A stretch of DNA of 64,000 bases, taken from assembly GCF_002019855.1 (NCBI RefSeq), contig NZ_CM007717.1, positions 6,457,750 through 6,521,749 on the forward strand, written 5' to 3'. Below are positions 63,930 through 64,000 of the stretch, piece after piece. This DNA is from Streptomyces antibioticus (lineage in GTDB: Bacteria; Actinomycetota; Actinomycetes; Streptomycetales; Streptomycetaceae). The notes under the pieces were generated by a model. The model was not told the origin of the DNA. It did no database searches and saw nothing but the letters and a program-made list of their open reading frames with translations. A program made the translations under genes and the position numbers. How positions within the stretch are numbered: position 1 is the first letter of the stretch; every line of letters starts with the position of its first letter.

Positions 63930-64000
63930 GCCCATGCTACTTGTGGGTAACGTAGCTGCCCAGCCCCGGAGCCCCAAGCGGCGAAGGTCACACCACCGAC

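Overview
The window is chromosomal DNA of a high-GC actinomycete, almost certainly a Streptomyces. Codon third positions are nearly all G or C, starts are often GTG or TTG behind GGAGG-type ribosome binding sites, and genes are joined by ATGA or GTGA overlaps. From memory, the order HTH-MurA / aconitase / GH92 / ngcEFG / ROK regulator / xylFGH / dxs / amino acid permease / fadB-fadA matches the SCO5998-SCO6027 part of the S. coelicolor chromosome; this was not checked by a search. No tRNA, rRNA, CRISPR array, transposase or integrase was seen.

Layout. (1) 0-4.2 kb: the bacterial RNA repair pair hen1-pnkp. (2) 4.2-8.8 kb: an overlapping minus-strand pair (NAD-kinase-like protein and an SPFH protein with an 11-residue repeat rod), divergent from arginine deiminase and followed by ornithine carbamoyltransferase. 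(3) 8.8-17.0 kb: an RsbW-like ATPase, then a compact aromatic-acid catabolic cluster: enoyl-CoA hydratase, a fused flavin monooxygenase/OYE reductase of the 2-aminobenzoyl-CoA monooxygenase/reductase type, a PaaX-family repressor, an aryl-CoA ligase, an acyl-CoA dehydrogenase and RidA. This fits CoA-dependent anthranilate degradation. Two of its promoters carry the same TGACGACAGTCA palindrome across the -35 element. (4) 17.0-18.8 kb: small DUF5999 and secreted DUF6299-type proteins and a Crp/Fnr regulator.

(5) 18.9-29.8 kb is the most unusual region. A tightly coupled operon encodes an Hsp70 ATPase-only protein, two small GTPases sharing a DYRGG motif, an 825-residue largely disordered protein with a Gly/Pro repeat region, and two dynamin-like GTPases whose sizes recall mycobacterial IniA and IniC. 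It faces a cyclase-like membrane protein with a His/Asp-rich tail, and a truncated relative of that protein lies beyond. I could not assign a described function to the whole and regard it as the best candidate for an undescribed system, perhaps for envelope stress, membrane remodelling or defence.

(6) 29.8-37.0 kb: an aldehyde dehydrogenase / MFS transporter / TauD dioxygenase cassette with a TetR regulator, then an acyl-CoA synthetase with a divergent TetR regulator. Several short tandem repeats lie here. (7) 37.1-42.4 kb: an XRE-HTH fused to a MurA-like enolpyruvyl transferase, a DUF4236 gene and aconitase. Two palindromes of the same ATCTCR-N4-YGAGAT design flank this block, and an iron-box-like site precedes aconitase. 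(8) 42.5-55.2 kb: sugar uptake, with a secreted GH92 mannosidase, the ngcEFG amino-sugar ABC transporter (a DasR-type site lies in front; no ATPase gene, consistent with the shared MsiK), the ROK regulator rok7B7 and xylFGH. (9) 55.3-64 kb: dxs, an amino acid permease, an NYN-domain protein, a beta-propeller protein and the fatty-acid beta-oxidation genes fadB and fadA under a perfect 18-bp palindrome.
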